A stretch of 64,000 bases of DNA from Flagellimonas amoyensis (lineage in GTDB: Bacteria > Bacteroidota > Bacteroidia > Flavobacteriales > Flavobacteriaceae). The notes under the pieces were generated by a model. It was not told the DNA's origin and searched no databases. It saw nothing but the letters and a program-made list of their open reading frames with translations. This document shows, piece after piece, positions 8,732 to 18,069 of the stretch. The position numbers were made by a program, and so were the translations under genes. The stretch is from positions 1-64,000 of the forward strand of contig NZ_QBUK01000011.1 in the NCBI RefSeq assembly GCF_003058265.1, written 5' to 3'. Numbering within the stretch: position 1 is the stretch's first letter; every line of letters starts with the position of its first letter.

Positions 8732-9856
8732 TCAATTGTTGGCCAAGTATAGATATCCTTGGTACTCCAAATCGAGGTCATACAATTGGACCAGATAGAA
8801 ATAGACCCCTGATGGCAGACCACTGCCCCGGTTGATCACCACATCTCCTTCGGTGGCATATCCATTGAATTCATTGATGTAGTTTTCTTTCTGAAAGACC
8901 AGCATACCATTGCGGTCATAGATACGCAACTGGTTGCGGGGCGATTGTTCGAGTTCATCGATTTTGAGAAAGTCATTGATGCCATCACCGTTGGGGGTCA
9001 ACAAATAATTGGGAAGGTCCATCATCTGCTTGGGAACAATGACCGACCCGAAAGTGAGTGCTTCATAGTTATCGGGCACAAAAGAATCGGATTCGGCGAC
9101 ACCTTGGGAGAGGTCCCCCACAGCAGTCCCTCCCAAGCTTTCCCATTGACGGTTGGATTTGCTCCACCCAACAATCACGATTGCATCGACATTGTCCGTC
9201 AATAAGGAAATGGTACTTCGTTCGTTCCATGAAAGTTGTACCGAAGAAGGCACCGATCCTTCCAAACGCCAAAACTCCCTATTGCTGATGCGTTGCAAGG
9301 CTGCTTCTTTGGCATTGGTGGCCCAATGGGGATCTTCGTAAAAATAAGCACACCTTGAAAAGCTATTACTGTTTTCCGAATCCAAGATCAGGGGTCGCAA
9401 TTGCTCCCTGTCCCCTACTGGAAAAATGAAGTTTTGGTGGTTTTTTACCGTAACGTATCCATCCACTTTGCCCAGATGGTAGGCACCGGTATAAAAGGCA
9501 TCCTGTTCAAAGGTGAGGGCCACGGAAGCGTTCGTCCTTGGTGTCCCGATGTCGCCCAAAATGAAATTGGCATTGTTCTCCACTCCCATTCCAATAGCCA
9601 GTTGAACTCCACTGTTGGCCATTACCTCAATATCATGGAAAACCGGGGAAAAAGCACCTGAAACCGTAATCGTATTATCCCCATAGAAACCTACAAGTCC
9701 CCTGTTATTGTCCAAAATACCATCATTCAACAAGTTGACATAAAGTCCCAATCCTCCCGTATCGTGTATCCGTAGAGCGCCAATGCTACGCAGGCCATCC
9801 TGTGCCGTGGCTCCGAACACACTCCAAAAAGCAAGGAAAAGGGTTGTTTGTTTCAT
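8732..9856 (-). CDS. Secreted protein with T9SS type-B sorting (gliding-motility-associated C-terminal) domain
   Basis: The protein (374 aa) has a Sec signal peptide (FLAFWSVFGATAQ) and a beta-rich middle part. It ends in a C-terminal domain of about 90 residues of the CHU_C / gliding-motility-associated type: NYLLTPNGDGINDF, then LRIYDRNGMLVF, then SGVYFYLVQL. This domain directs export through the type IX secretion system and surface attachment. The middle contains a block on frame-like values (FIFPVGDREQLRPL) seen in other Bacteroidota surface proteins of unknown role. It is the last gene of a four-gene minus-strand cluster, only 3 bases after the preceding stop, so it is very likely co-translated with the fibre-like proteins and may anchor them. 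Confidence 0.82.
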   Translation of the reverse strand: MKQTTLFLAFWSVFGATAQDGLRSIGALRIHDTGGLGLYVNLLNDGILDNNRGLVGFYGDNTITVSGAFSPVFHDIEVMANSGVQLAIGMGVENNANFILGDIGTPRTNASVALTFEQDAFYTGAYHLGKVDGYVTVKNHQNFIFPVGDREQLRPLILDSENSNSFSRCAYFYEDPHWATNAKEAALQRISNREFWRLEGSVPSSVQLSWNERSTISLLTDNVDAIVIVGWSKSNRQWESLGGTAVGDLSQGVAESDSFVPDNYEALTFGSVIVPKQMMDLPNYLLTPNGDGINDFLKIDELEQSPRNQLRIYDRNGMLVFQKENYINEFNGYATEGDVVINRGSGLPSGVYFYLVQLYDLDLEYQGYLYLANN

Positions 9857-9859
9857 GGG

Positions 9860-10888
9860 TCAACGCAATTTGTTGATGACAAAACTAGACGTACCACTAC
9901 TATACATACGAACAGTACCTGCGTTTGCTTCCCTGTAAGAGAGAATGGTGATCACATCATTGGCATTGAGCATCAAGATATCGTTCAAATGGACACTGGA
10001 ATGGTCATTATTAAGGTCGAAACTGATATGTCCCGTTGCCCCGAAAGAACCAATGGGTGTACCATTTATGGCCATGCGAACATTGACATTGGTATCAAAC
10101 TCATTGGTGTTCAATATACTATCATCAATACCTTCCAAAGTCATATTGACTCGAACGTCGTACCTTCCAGCTTCCTTAACAATCAATGTGTTTCCACTGA
10201 CCTGATAGAGGTTGGTGCCATCATCCACATAATCATTGGAGCCAAAAATGGGCACCACGGTGGTGGTAACGTTCAAATTGGTAGTGATATCCGTATTGGT
10301 CCACCTGCCTCCATAATTGACCTTGGAAGTATGGAGCACCCCGTTGGAATCGGCCTTCAATAACTGGTCTGTGGTCGCTGCTCCACTCATGGACCGTATT
10401 CGGGCGGTACCGTTCACATCCAAGGATTGGGTCGGGGATGAAGTTCCCAGTCCCAGTCTATCATTTGTGCCATCCCAAAAAAAGGCGTTGTTGTCCTGTG
10501 TTGGAACACCATCGGGACCCGCAAAAAAAATAGACCCCGGAATACCCGTAAATGTCAGTTCTGCCCATGAGCTGCCGTTCCATACCTTTACGCGTTGGTG
10601 ATCTGCATCGGAGGTATCGAACCAAATATCGTTTTGGACAGGGGACACTGGAGCCGTTGCTCCGCTACTCACCGTGGTATTCCGGATCAAGACCTTTGTC
10701 CCCTTGTTGTCAATGACCCTGACCTCTTGGGTATGGACAATGATTGGTACTGCCCAGATGAGCATCAAAACCATAATATGTCCAAAGTTCCAATGTTTGA
10801 TCACGGTCAATGATTTGCGCCAAGAACCATCCATGGCCTTAAGAAATAGGTACTCTTGTACCCGCCATAGAGCGAATTGCCCCAGCAT
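9860..10888 (-). CDS. Secreted tail-fibre-like protein with C1q/TNF-like C-terminal domain
   Basis: This exported protein (up to 342 aa) has its hydrophobic export segment at residues 38-53 (MVLMLIWAVPIIVHTQ). An alternative start at 10834 gives a more normal signal peptide. Mature sequence begins EVRVIDNKGTK, a motif nearly repeated in the neighbouring gene (AVRVIDNRGTI). A short WNGSSWAEL segment and LGLGTSSPTQSLDVNGT resemble phage tail-fibre and shaft sequences. The last 140 residues (GRYDVRVNMTLEG, SVHLNDILMLNANDVITI, SSFVINKL) follow the strand pattern of C1q/TNF-like jelly rolls, which trimerise. The likely role is a surface adhesin or fibre tip; the function has not been shown. It is third of four co-directional genes. 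Confidence 0.65.
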   Translation of the reverse strand: MLGQFALWRVQEYLFLKAMDGSWRKSLTVIKHWNFGHIMVLMLIWAVPIIVHTQEVRVIDNKGTKVLIRNTTVSSGATAPVSPVQNDIWFDTSDADHQRVKVWNGSSWAELTFTGIPGSIFFAGPDGVPTQDNNAFFWDGTNDRLGLGTSSPTQSLDVNGTARIRSMSGAATTDQLLKADSNGVLHTSKVNYGGRWTNTDITTNLNVTTTVVPIFGSNDYVDDGTNLYQVSGNTLIVKEAGRYDVRVNMTLEGIDDSILNTNEFDTNVNVRMAINGTPIGSFGATGHISFDLNNDHSSVHLNDILMLNANDVITILSYREANAGTVRMYSSGTSSFVINKLR

Positions 10889-10909
10889 AAACAGTACTCT
10901 ACCTCTTTT

Positions 10910-11647
10910 CTATCTAACGAATTGAACCTCAATGATATCTCCTGCATATACGGCCCAATCATTGGGAGCTGACCCACCTGGCACCAAGGTCACTGTGGAA
11001 GCCGCTACAGTATAGTCCACACTGGCCACCAATTTGGCTCCGTTCCTATAGACCCAAACCTGACTGAAGGAAGGCAAGGTGGGGCTACCTGTCAAGGCAT
11101 AGGCTGTTTGCCCGGCAGTAGCGGTAAAGCTTTCATGGCCGCTCTGGATCAAACTGAGATCTGAAGTCAATAATTTTTTCACGGCCCCGGTCGCCTCGTC
11201 CCTTACCAAAATGGTATATCCCGTTCCCGTGCCATGGTCCGATTCGGTGGTTGCATCCGTGGAAGGCACTTCCGTAGTGATCAATTCAATGCCATCAAGA
11301 CCGAATACGTTGCCATCCACATCAATAAAGGTATCATCGGTCAGTGTGCCTCCCAATTGCCAAGTGGTCGTGGTGACATTATTGGTCGTATTGGACAACA
11401 ATGTGAGACCGTTCTGGGTCTGTAGGTATTTAATGGTCCCTCGGTTATCGATAACGCGCACCGCTCCTCCAGTGGTCGTGGTCCCGGGGTCAATGTCGGT
11501 CGCTTTGGCTACATCACCAGAGGTCTGCTGTGCACTGGCCACACCGAGGGAGAGCATTCCAACGGCAAAAAGGGCCTTCTTTAAAAGTGTTGATTGTTTT
11601 GTTGTTTTCATAGTTGTAGATTTAAAATGTGCTTTTTGTTGTTTCAA
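10910..11647 (-). CDS. Secreted fibre-like protein of unknown function
   Basis: The protein (245 aa; the ATG twelve codons in, at 11611, gives the cleaner signal peptide MKTTKQSTLLKKALFAVG) is exported, with cleavage near GVASAQQ. It is rich in Thr, Asp and Gly, which suits an extended beta structure. Near the mature start it carries AVRVIDNRGTI, shared with the next gene. The C-terminal 75 residues contain VWVYRNGAKLVASVDYTV and GDIIEVQFVR, a layout resembling short beta modules found in phage tail fibres. The protein encoded upstream ends in a similar module (DVYRNGVKIGFSIV). No enzymatic motif is visible. It lies 10 bases after the preceding stop and 21 bases before the next start, so it belongs to one operon. 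Confidence 0.7.
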   Translation of the reverse strand: MKQQKAHFKSTTMKTTKQSTLLKKALFAVGMLSLGVASAQQTSGDVAKATDIDPGTTTTGGAVRVIDNRGTIKYLQTQNGLTLLSNTTNNVTTTTWQLGGTLTDDTFIDVDGNVFGLDGIELITTEVPSTDATTESDHGTGTGYTILVRDEATGAVKKLLTSDLSLIQSGHESFTATAGQTAYALTGSPTLPSFSQVWVYRNGAKLVASVDYTVAASTVTLVPGGSAPNDWAVYAGDIIEVQFVR

Positions 11648-11657
11648 TTAGGGTTTG

Positions 11658-12587
11658 TTAAAAAATCTGTACAATACGGACTTCATCGTTCTGAAAGCAG
11701 GTAGCATTGGCATCCAACTCGATGGTATTGCCGTTGACAATGGAGAAACCGATCTTGACGCCATTGCGGTATACATCGATTTTATCCGCATCGGTAATGA
11801 CCATGGGTGTCACAAACTGGTTTTGTCCGTTGCTGGCCACCGTGATCGATTCTTGCCTTTGCACCAATGATGACTTGGGGGTGCTTCCCAAAACTCCTGT
11901 GGAGCCATCCACAGTGACCAACATATCCGAAGAATCGTCATCTACTGATAGCCCCGTAAGGGCAAGTGTATGGGTATTGTCCGTTTCTATAAGGGTTGGC
12001 TTGGTGAGCGTGCCGCCAAGTTCAATGTTGTTCGTTGAGGTTTCCGTGAGGCCATTGGTGGCCAGGACCCCATTTCCCTGTATGATCCATTGGGAGCCAT
12101 CAAAGGTAAACAGGTCCCCTGTGGTCCTATCCACATACATATCGCCTGGATTGGCATTGGTTACGGCCATAGGAGAGCCATTTCCACTCTTGGGGTTGGA
12201 ACTCATGGGCACAAAAGCCGTTCCGTTCCAAACGCTGACCATATCACTGTTTGCATCGATCCACATATCCCCTATCTGGTTACCGGCAGGGGCCATCACG
12301 GAGGTGGTCACAGTAATTCCCGCATTGCAGAGGTTTTCCCAGATCACTCCATCAAATACAAAAACACAATTGACATCCGTATTATAGACCAATGCACCAT
12401 GCAAAGGGGTTATGGCGTTCATTTGGGTTTGGGTGACCCTGGTCAACACCAAAGTCTTGGATGTGCTTTCCAGTTCCAAGAGCGATGCCACATCTATGGT
12501 TTGGAGGTTATCACCAATCTTGACCTGTGCCGTGCCCATATGCAGACCCACACCCATCAGACCTATAAAAATGACATAAAATTTCAT
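11658..12587 (-). CDS. Secreted fibre-like protein, first gene of the cluster
   Basis: The protein (309 aa) has a Sec signal peptide with cleavage near MGTAQ. It starts KIGDNLQTIDVASLLELEST, a phrase common at the amino end of Bacteroidota surface fibre proteins. Repeated short modules of the type GDMWIDANSDMVSVWNGTAF and GDMYVDRTTGDLFTFDGSQW follow, like phage shaft repeats. The carboxyl end has the VYRNGVKIG module shared with the next protein. No catalytic site is apparent. As first gene of the minus-strand cluster it is preceded by the 730-base non-coding region. The family is recognisable only by general architecture; an adhesin or matrix role is inference. Confidence 0.72.
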   Translation of the reverse strand: MKFYVIFIGLMGVGLHMGTAQVKIGDNLQTIDVASLLELESTSKTLVLTRVTQTQMNAITPLHGALVYNTDVNCVFVFDGVIWENLCNAGITVTTSVMAPAGNQIGDMWIDANSDMVSVWNGTAFVPMSSNPKSGNGSPMAVTNANPGDMYVDRTTGDLFTFDGSQWIIQGNGVLATNGLTETSTNNIELGGTLTKPTLIETDNTHTLALTGLSVDDDSSDMLVTVDGSTGVLGSTPKSSLVQRQESITVASNGQNQFVTPMVITDADKIDVYRNGVKIGFSIVNGNTIELDANATCFQNDEVRIVQIF

Positions 12588-13317
12588 CCTCCAAAAACGT
12601 AAGTAACTGAAATACTGATATTAAAGTAGTATTAATTTCGAGCTGAGCGAGGTATTTGTTGTGAAAGGGATAAAAAATGTAGTCAAATACTTACAAAATG
12701 AGATGTGTATTCAAAATGTAGTACAGTTATAGTAAAAAATGATCAAAAAGAAAAAATACAACTCCAAGAGAAAACACCCTAAGTAAATGGAAGTCAATAA
12801 GATCCTTCTGAATTGTGAACATCTTCAAATGATGTAAAGATGACTTTATCAACTGGCCATACTACTTCCCTATTGGAGCTGACATCAAGCAATAAAAACC
12901 TCCTCTATTTAAATAAGATCAAAAATGAAGGACACATTCACTATAATGATGACTTAACGTAAGCTTCATCTGCATCAGAAAAGTCTTGTATTTATAAGGG
13001 GTATTCATGGATGTTGCTTACGGTTTTGAAAATCGATTTAGTATATCGTTTAAGTAAATATCACCACAGTATGATGTTATCGTACACATTATTTTTGTGT
13101 GTACGTACACATTTTATGACGAATTTCTTTGAAATTAAAAAATCATCTGCTACATTAGCAGGGATTAGTATTCATAAAAAAGGATATTATCACTCATAAC
13201 TAACTGATTTTTAATTATTTAATCGCATTAAAACAAAAGTATCAAATTGACTTTTTCACCTGCCCTCTACTGGGAGATGATTAAAAAACTTTACTAACTA
13301 ACTAATTGCATTCAAAC
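12588..13317. other. 730-base non-coding regulatory region between the fibre cluster and susC
   Basis: No convincing gene is present; the one 62-codon ORF here has no family resemblance. The left part, before the fibre cluster, holds the direct repeat AAAATGTAGT at 12674-12683 and 12713-12722, with a partial AAAATGAGAT copy between them. The right part contains the palindrome AAATCGATTT at 13030-13039, a LacI-type operator pair at 13075-13111, and a long susC leader of about 200 bases without a clear structure. Confidence 0.7.
13075..13111 (+). promoter_or_regulatory. Twin LacI-type operators with embedded -7 box, upstream of the second susC
   Basis: TGTGTACGTACACA at 13098-13111 is a perfect 14-bp palindrome with the central CG typical of LacI-family operators. 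A weaker copy, TGTTATCGTACACA, lies at 13075-13088, 23 bp away centre to centre. TATTTTTG at 13090-13097, a perfect Bacteroidota -7 box (TAnnTTTG), ends exactly where the perfect operator begins. A TTTG -33 box is not seen at the proper distance. The same pair with the same spacing occurs before lacI at 29731-29767, so that regulator probably controls this PUL. Confidence 0.75.
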
Positions 13318-16300
13318 ATGGAAAAACTGACAATTCATTTGTGTCATGGATCACCAAGTCACACCACTTCGATTTTCCGAAAATTATTTTTGGTCTTGGT
13401 GTTGGCCAACCTGTTCTCCGCAAATGCCAATTTTGACGGATCTAAGGCAATACTTGCACAGAGCACGGTAACGGGAACCATCGTCGACGAAAACGACCAA
13501 CCCTTGCCGGGTGCAACGGTCATGGTCAAGGGAACCAGCCAAGGCACCACTGCATCCTTTGATGGGGAATTTGAGATTACCCTCCCCAGCGGGAACAATA
13601 CCTTAGTAATCTCTTATATTGGTTATCTATCCCAAGAAATCAATATTACCGATCAAACCTCTATTTCCATTAAACTATTACCGGACACTACAAGTCTTGA
13701 TGAGGTAGTTGTGGTAGGTTATGGAACGCAAAAGAAAAAAGATGTGGTAGGGGCCATATCGTCGGTCAAGAGCGAGGAATTGGTGTTGTCATCCACTCCA
13801 TCCGTGGGCCAAGCCCTTCAAGGCCGTGTATCAGGTCTACAGATTGTGCAAAACAGTGCACAACCAGGTGGAGGGCAGGATTTCAGGATACGGGGGGCTG
13901 CATCGATCAACGCCAGTAACCAACCGTTGATCGTGGTCGATGGCTTTCCCATCACCGACTTCCAACAACCAGGTTCAGGTAACCGATACGATGGTGGAAC
14001 CCAAAGTATTCTAAACTCCTTCAACCCCAACGACATTGAATCCATTGATGTACTAAAGGATGCCAGTTCAACGGCCATTTATGGGGCCAGGGCTTCCAAT
14101 GGGGTCATTTTGATCACTACAAAGAAAGGAAAAGTGGGTAAAATCAGTGTGGATTACTCCTCTTCTTATTCCTTCCAGGACTACATCAACAATTATGAAA
14201 TCCTAGGTTTGCAGGAGTGGATGCAGCTCCGTAACGATGCCGCCTATGAAAACTGGGCGTTCCTTAACCGAGTGTATCCCTACAGCGATAGAACTCTGGA
14301 AGAAGCCATTGCCAATCCAGTGAATGGAGTGGCTTTCTCAAGATTTTATTCAGATGAACAGATCAGGAACGCAGGGCAGGGAACCGATTGGCTCGGACTT
14401 GTTACACGTGATGGTTCCATCCAGCAACACAACCTATCTGTTAGAGGTGGTAGTGAATCCACCCGTTACTTCCTGTCCGGAAACTTTTACAAACAGGACG
14501 GTGTGGTCAAGAACTCAGGATTTGAAAGATCTTCCCTAAGGATAAACATTGACCAGACACTGAACAAATACATCAATTTTGGATTGAATCTGACCACCAG
14601 CCGTATCAACAATCAAAACTCACAGCTGGGAGGCGATCAATACGAAAACTCGGGTATCATACGCGGTGCCATCCAACAAGGCCCACACATACAGGCCATT
14701 GATGAGTTCGGCAACTACCCCATTAACCCAGACAGTGCACTGGAACCCAACCCATTATCCTTGCTTACCATATCGGATGAAGGGGTAATCGATAGAACCT
14801 TGGGGAATTTCTATTTGGAAGCCAGACCCATACCAGGGTTGACCGCGCGCATGCAGGCCGGTTTTGATAAAGGAAATACCAGCAGGAATACCTACCTCCC
14901 CAGGACCACTTTATGGGGAGCACTTGAAAATGGCAGGGCCTCTGTAGCCGAACAGAAGAAGAACGATCAGCTATTGGATTTGACCCTGAACTATGTCACC
15001 ACCATCGATGATGACCACAGCTTTAATTTCTTGGTAGGTTACTCTGCCCAAAAGTACCGTTCTGAAAGTACCTCAGCAGGAAACAGTGATTTCATATCCG
15101 ATGCCTTTTTGTGGAACAACCTCAATTCTGGTGCTGGAACCAAGGTGGTAGGCTCCACCAAGGTCGAGAACAACTTTGTATCCTACTTTGCGAGGGTAAA
15201 CTATGTTTACAAAGACAGGTACATACTCACTTCAACCGTTCGTAAGGATGGGGCCAGTGTTTTTGCCGAGAACAACAAATATGGGATATTCCCCTCCATT
15301 GCAGTTGGGTGGAACATTAGTGAAGAACCATTCATGGAAGGGCTGAATGATAAAATCTCCCAATTTAAATTACGCTTCGGCTATGGGGAAACAGGTAACG
15401 CCGATATTGGAGGTAATGCTTTTGCCGCCTATTATGCACAACCTGCCTATTTGGGGCCTGACGAATCGATTAACGTAGGGGTCTTTGCCTCCAGATTGGC
15501 CAATCCAGACCTTAAATGGGAAACGACCAAGGAAACCAACCTAGGTCTTGATTTTGGCTTCTTTAACCAGCGGGTCTATGGTTCTGTGGAGGTCTTCAAA
15601 AAGGAAATCTCCGATTTGCTCATGCAAAAACCGATCAATTCGTACAACGAGATCAATACGGTTTGGGCCAATGTGGGCAAAACGCAGAGCAAAGGTTTCG
15701 AATTGACCTTGAGCTCGGACATCATCCGATCGGAAAACCTGTTATGGAGAAGCACATTGACCTATTCCCAATACCGCGATAAGTGGAAGGAAAGGGCCGA
15801 AGACTTCAAACCTGCGGTCTATGAAAATGATACCGACCCCATTAGGGCCCGTTATACCTATTTGTCCGATGGGATCATGCAAGCTGATGAAGTCGTTGAG
15901 GCACAGCCAGACCTGTTTCCTGGCCAAATCAAGATCAAGGATGTGAACGGCTTTTCAAGAGACTCTCAAGGAAACCCAGAAGTGGATGAAAATGGTCGTT
16001 TTATCCGCACTGGAGCGCCTGATGGGAGGATTGATGAAGCAGATATCGTACTCATGGGCTCTACCGACCCTGACTTCATTGCGGGATTTGCCAGTACTGT
16101 ACGCTACAAGAATCTTGAACTGAACTTCAACTTCAATGGCATGTTCGGAAGACAGATCGTGGACCAAACAGACTTCACCTACGGGGTCACCGCAGTAGGT
16201 GTGGCCGCCAATGGCAGAAATGCCCTGAGAAACGTACTGAATCGTTGGACACCGGAAAACCCTTCCACTACAAGGCCAGCTTCCCACTTCGGGTATACGC

Positions 16301-16545
16301 AGTACGGCTCGGGAGACTTTTTCCTGCAGGATGCATGGTTCATCAGGCTACAAAACGTGTCCCTGTCCTATAGCCTACCCAAAAAATGGTTTGGGGCCTT
16401 CATCTCCAATGCCGCCATTCGATTGGATGGGCAGAACCTCTTCGTGATCACGCCCTATGACGGTATCGATCCTGAAACGGATGCATACACCGCGGCATAT
16501 CCGAACGTAAGATCGTACACACTTGGACTAGATTTAAAATTTTAA
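13318..16545 (+). CDS. SusC/RagA TonB-dependent transporter (GalNAc-type PUL)
   Basis: This outer-membrane transporter takes up glycan fragments together with the next gene's SusD. A TTG-initiated version would begin at 13306, but the ATG at 13318 gives MEKLTIHLCHG and is preferred. After an N-terminal leader (FLVLVLANLFSANA) there is a carboxypeptidase-regulatory-like domain (VTGTIVDENDQPLPGATV), the conserved VVVGYGTQKKK, a plug with VLKDASSTAIYGARASNG, and a barrel ending YTLGLDLKF. There is no STN domain, so control by FecR/sigma is not expected, in line with the LacI-type operators upstream. At 1075 aa it is of usual length. The GH109 enzyme in the same operon suggests GalNAc-bearing oligosaccharides as ligand. 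Confidence 0.94.
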   Translation: MEKLTIHLCHGSPSHTTSIFRKLFLVLVLANLFSANANFDGSKAILAQSTVTGTIVDENDQPLPGATVMVKGTSQGTTASFDGEFEITLPSGNNTLVISYIGYLSQEINITDQTSISIKLLPDTTSLDEVVVVGYGTQKKKDVVGAISSVKSEELVLSSTPSVGQALQGRVSGLQIVQNSAQPGGGQDFRIRGAASINASNQPLIVVDGFPITDFQQPGSGNRYDGGTQSILNSFNPNDIESIDVLKDASSTAIYGARASNGVILITTKKGKVGKISVDYSSSYSFQDYINNYEILGLQEWMQLRNDAAYENWAFLNRVYPYSDRTLEEAIANPVNGVAFSRFYSDEQIRNAGQGTDWLGLVTRDGSIQQHNLSVRGGSESTRYFLSGNFYKQDGVVKNSGFERSSLRINIDQTLNKYINFGLNLTTSRINNQNSQLGGDQYENSGIIRGAIQQGPHIQAIDEFGNYPINPDSALEPNPLSLLTISDEGVIDRTLGNFYLEARPIPGLTARMQAGFDKGNTSRNTYLPRTTLWGALENGRASVAEQKKNDQLLDLTLNYVTTIDDDHSFNFLVGYSAQKYRSESTSAGNSDFISDAFLWNNLNSGAGTKVVGSTKVENNFVSYFARVNYVYKDRYILTSTVRKDGASVFAENNKYGIFPSIAVGWNISEEPFMEGLNDKISQFKLRFGYGETGNADIGGNAFAAYYAQPAYLGPDESINVGVFASRLANPDLKWETTKETNLGLDFGFFNQRVYGSVEVFKKEISDLLMQKPINSYNEINTVWANVGKTQSKGFELTLSSDIIRSENLLWRSTLTYSQYRDKWKERAEDFKPAVYENDTDPIRARYTYLSDGIMQADEVVEAQPDLFPGQIKIKDVNGFSRDSQGNPEVDENGRFIRTGAPDGRIDEADIVLMGSTDPDFIAGFASTVRYKNLELNFNFNGMFGRQIVDQTDFTYGVTAVGVAANGRNALRNVLNRWTPENPSTTRPASHFGYTQYGSGDFFLQDAWFIRLQNVSLSYSLPKKWFGAFISNAAIRLDGQNLFVITPYDGIDPETDAYTAAYPNVRSYTLGLDLKF

Positions 16546-16555
16546 AAATATTGAT

Positions 16556-18028
16556 ATGAATCGTTTTAAAACATACCTATTCTTTGCAGTGGCACTGTTC
16601 ATGTCAAGCTGCGATCCCGAATTGGAATCCATCAACTATGATGAAATTAACCCCAGCATATTCCCTTCATCCGAAGCGGATGTGGAAGCTTTGGTCATTG
16701 CCGCATACCACCCTTTGAGGGGTGCCTGGTCAGACGGTATCCACACCACATCAGAAAATGGCCTCATGTTCGTACTGGATGCCACTACGGAAATCCTTCA
16801 AGGGGCCTATGGCATACAACAAGAAGCTACTCTGCACAGGTATAATCCAACTACAGCAGGGGTCACCCGTTTCTATGACACTTTTTACAACAAGATAAGT
16901 GCGATGACCCTGAGCATTGATAGAATCGCCAATTCTGAAGTCAATGACAATATCAAGGAACTTGGAATAGCAGAAATCCGTTGTGCAAGGGGATTGCTGG
17001 CCTATGAACTGTTCGACCTTTATGGACCATTGGTGATTGCACCTTTGGAAGTTTTGAAAAACCCATTACAGGAAGAACCATTGGCACGTCTTTCCCATGA
17101 TGCCACCGTTTCTTTTATAGAGCAAGATCTGTTGGCAGCCATTTCCGACCTTCCCTCCCCCGAAGAAGCTACTTATGGACGCTTCAGTCAAGGCTTGGCC
17201 CGTATGATCCTTATTCGCCTGTACCTGCACGAAAAAAGGTGGGGAGACGTAGTGGAACAGGCTAATGCCATTTTGGATATGGGCTATTACGAATTGGAAG
17301 ACGACTACGTTGGTCTCTGGGATGTAGAAGCTCCTGTGGACAGCAAGGAAGTTATATGGGCCATTCCTGCCGATTATGCCGGAACCAGCGAAAATCAGTG
17401 GCAATTGATGGTCCTGCCCAGTAACTTTCCGGAGCGTGGAGGTTGGGGCACTATCCAAAGCTCTTGGAAATTTTATGACTCCTTTGAGCCCAATGATATT
17501 CGAAAGACCAACCTAATTGCAGAATATACCGGTACAGACGGTGTCACTTATAACCGTAGCAACCCAGGCAATTATATGCAGCTTGGCCCACTCCCCTTGA
17601 AAATAGCAGCAGATGCGGACCGAAGCACAGGACTCACCACTGTGGACATCATTCAATATCGCTTTGCCGATGTGCTTCTATCCAAGGCAGAGGCATTGGC
17701 CAATAGTGCAGGTGCCGGTACGCAAGAAGCCATTGACTTGGTCAATATTGTCCGCGAAAGGGCTCAGATTGATCCTTTGGAACTGGTGGATTATGCTGAT
17801 ATCGATAGTTTCAATACCATGATCCTATTGGAAAGATCCCATGAATATTGGTGCGAGAATGGACAGTACCGTTCAGATTTGATCCGACATGGAAAATATG
17901 TGGAATATGCGGATGACCTGAACGGTGTATCCAGTGAGAGTGCTCCCTACAAAGAGCTTTTCCCATTTTCCTTGGCGCGTATTTCTGAAGGTAAGGGGGC
18001 CTTTATCCAAAACCCAGGCTATAATTAA
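16556..18028 (+). CDS. SusD/RagB-family lipoprotein (GalNAc-type PUL)
   Basis: This is the lipid-anchored lid partner of the preceding SusC, which ends 10 bases upstream. The lipoprotein signal ends in LFMSSCDPELESIN, giving the lipidated cysteine near residue 19. The sequence shows SusD hallmarks: RCARGLLAYELFDLYGPLVIAP in the helical half, VDIIQYRFADVLLSKAEALANS, and ERSHEYWCENGQYRSDLIRHGKY near the end. The protein is 490 aa, within family range. It binds the incoming glycan at the cell surface. The substrate follows only from neighbours. Confidence 0.93.
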   Translation: MNRFKTYLFFAVALFMSSCDPELESINYDEINPSIFPSSEADVEALVIAAYHPLRGAWSDGIHTTSENGLMFVLDATTEILQGAYGIQQEATLHRYNPTTAGVTRFYDTFYNKISAMTLSIDRIANSEVNDNIKELGIAEIRCARGLLAYELFDLYGPLVIAPLEVLKNPLQEEPLARLSHDATVSFIEQDLLAAISDLPSPEEATYGRFSQGLARMILIRLYLHEKRWGDVVEQANAILDMGYYELEDDYVGLWDVEAPVDSKEVIWAIPADYAGTSENQWQLMVLPSNFPERGGWGTIQSSWKFYDSFEPNDIRKTNLIAEYTGTDGVTYNRSNPGNYMQLGPLPLKIAADADRSTGLTTVDIIQYRFADVLLSKAEALANSAGAGTQEAIDLVNIVRERAQIDPLELVDYADIDSFNTMILLERSHEYWCENGQYRSDLIRHGKYVEYADDLNGVSSESAPYKELFPFSLARISEGKGAFIQNPGYN

Positions 18029-18069
18029 TAGTGATATGGCCTTTGATTATGGGAATTAAAAAAACAAAC

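Noticed and set aside
13043..13054. CGTTTAAG before the second PUL as a site for the fucose LacI protein
   Set aside because: Only one half matches; the left half is not complementary, so no palindrome exists.
13011..13199. A 62-codon plus-strand ORF in the susC upstream region
   Set aside because: It runs across the LacI-type operators and a -7 box, has no ribosome site and no protein-like pattern.
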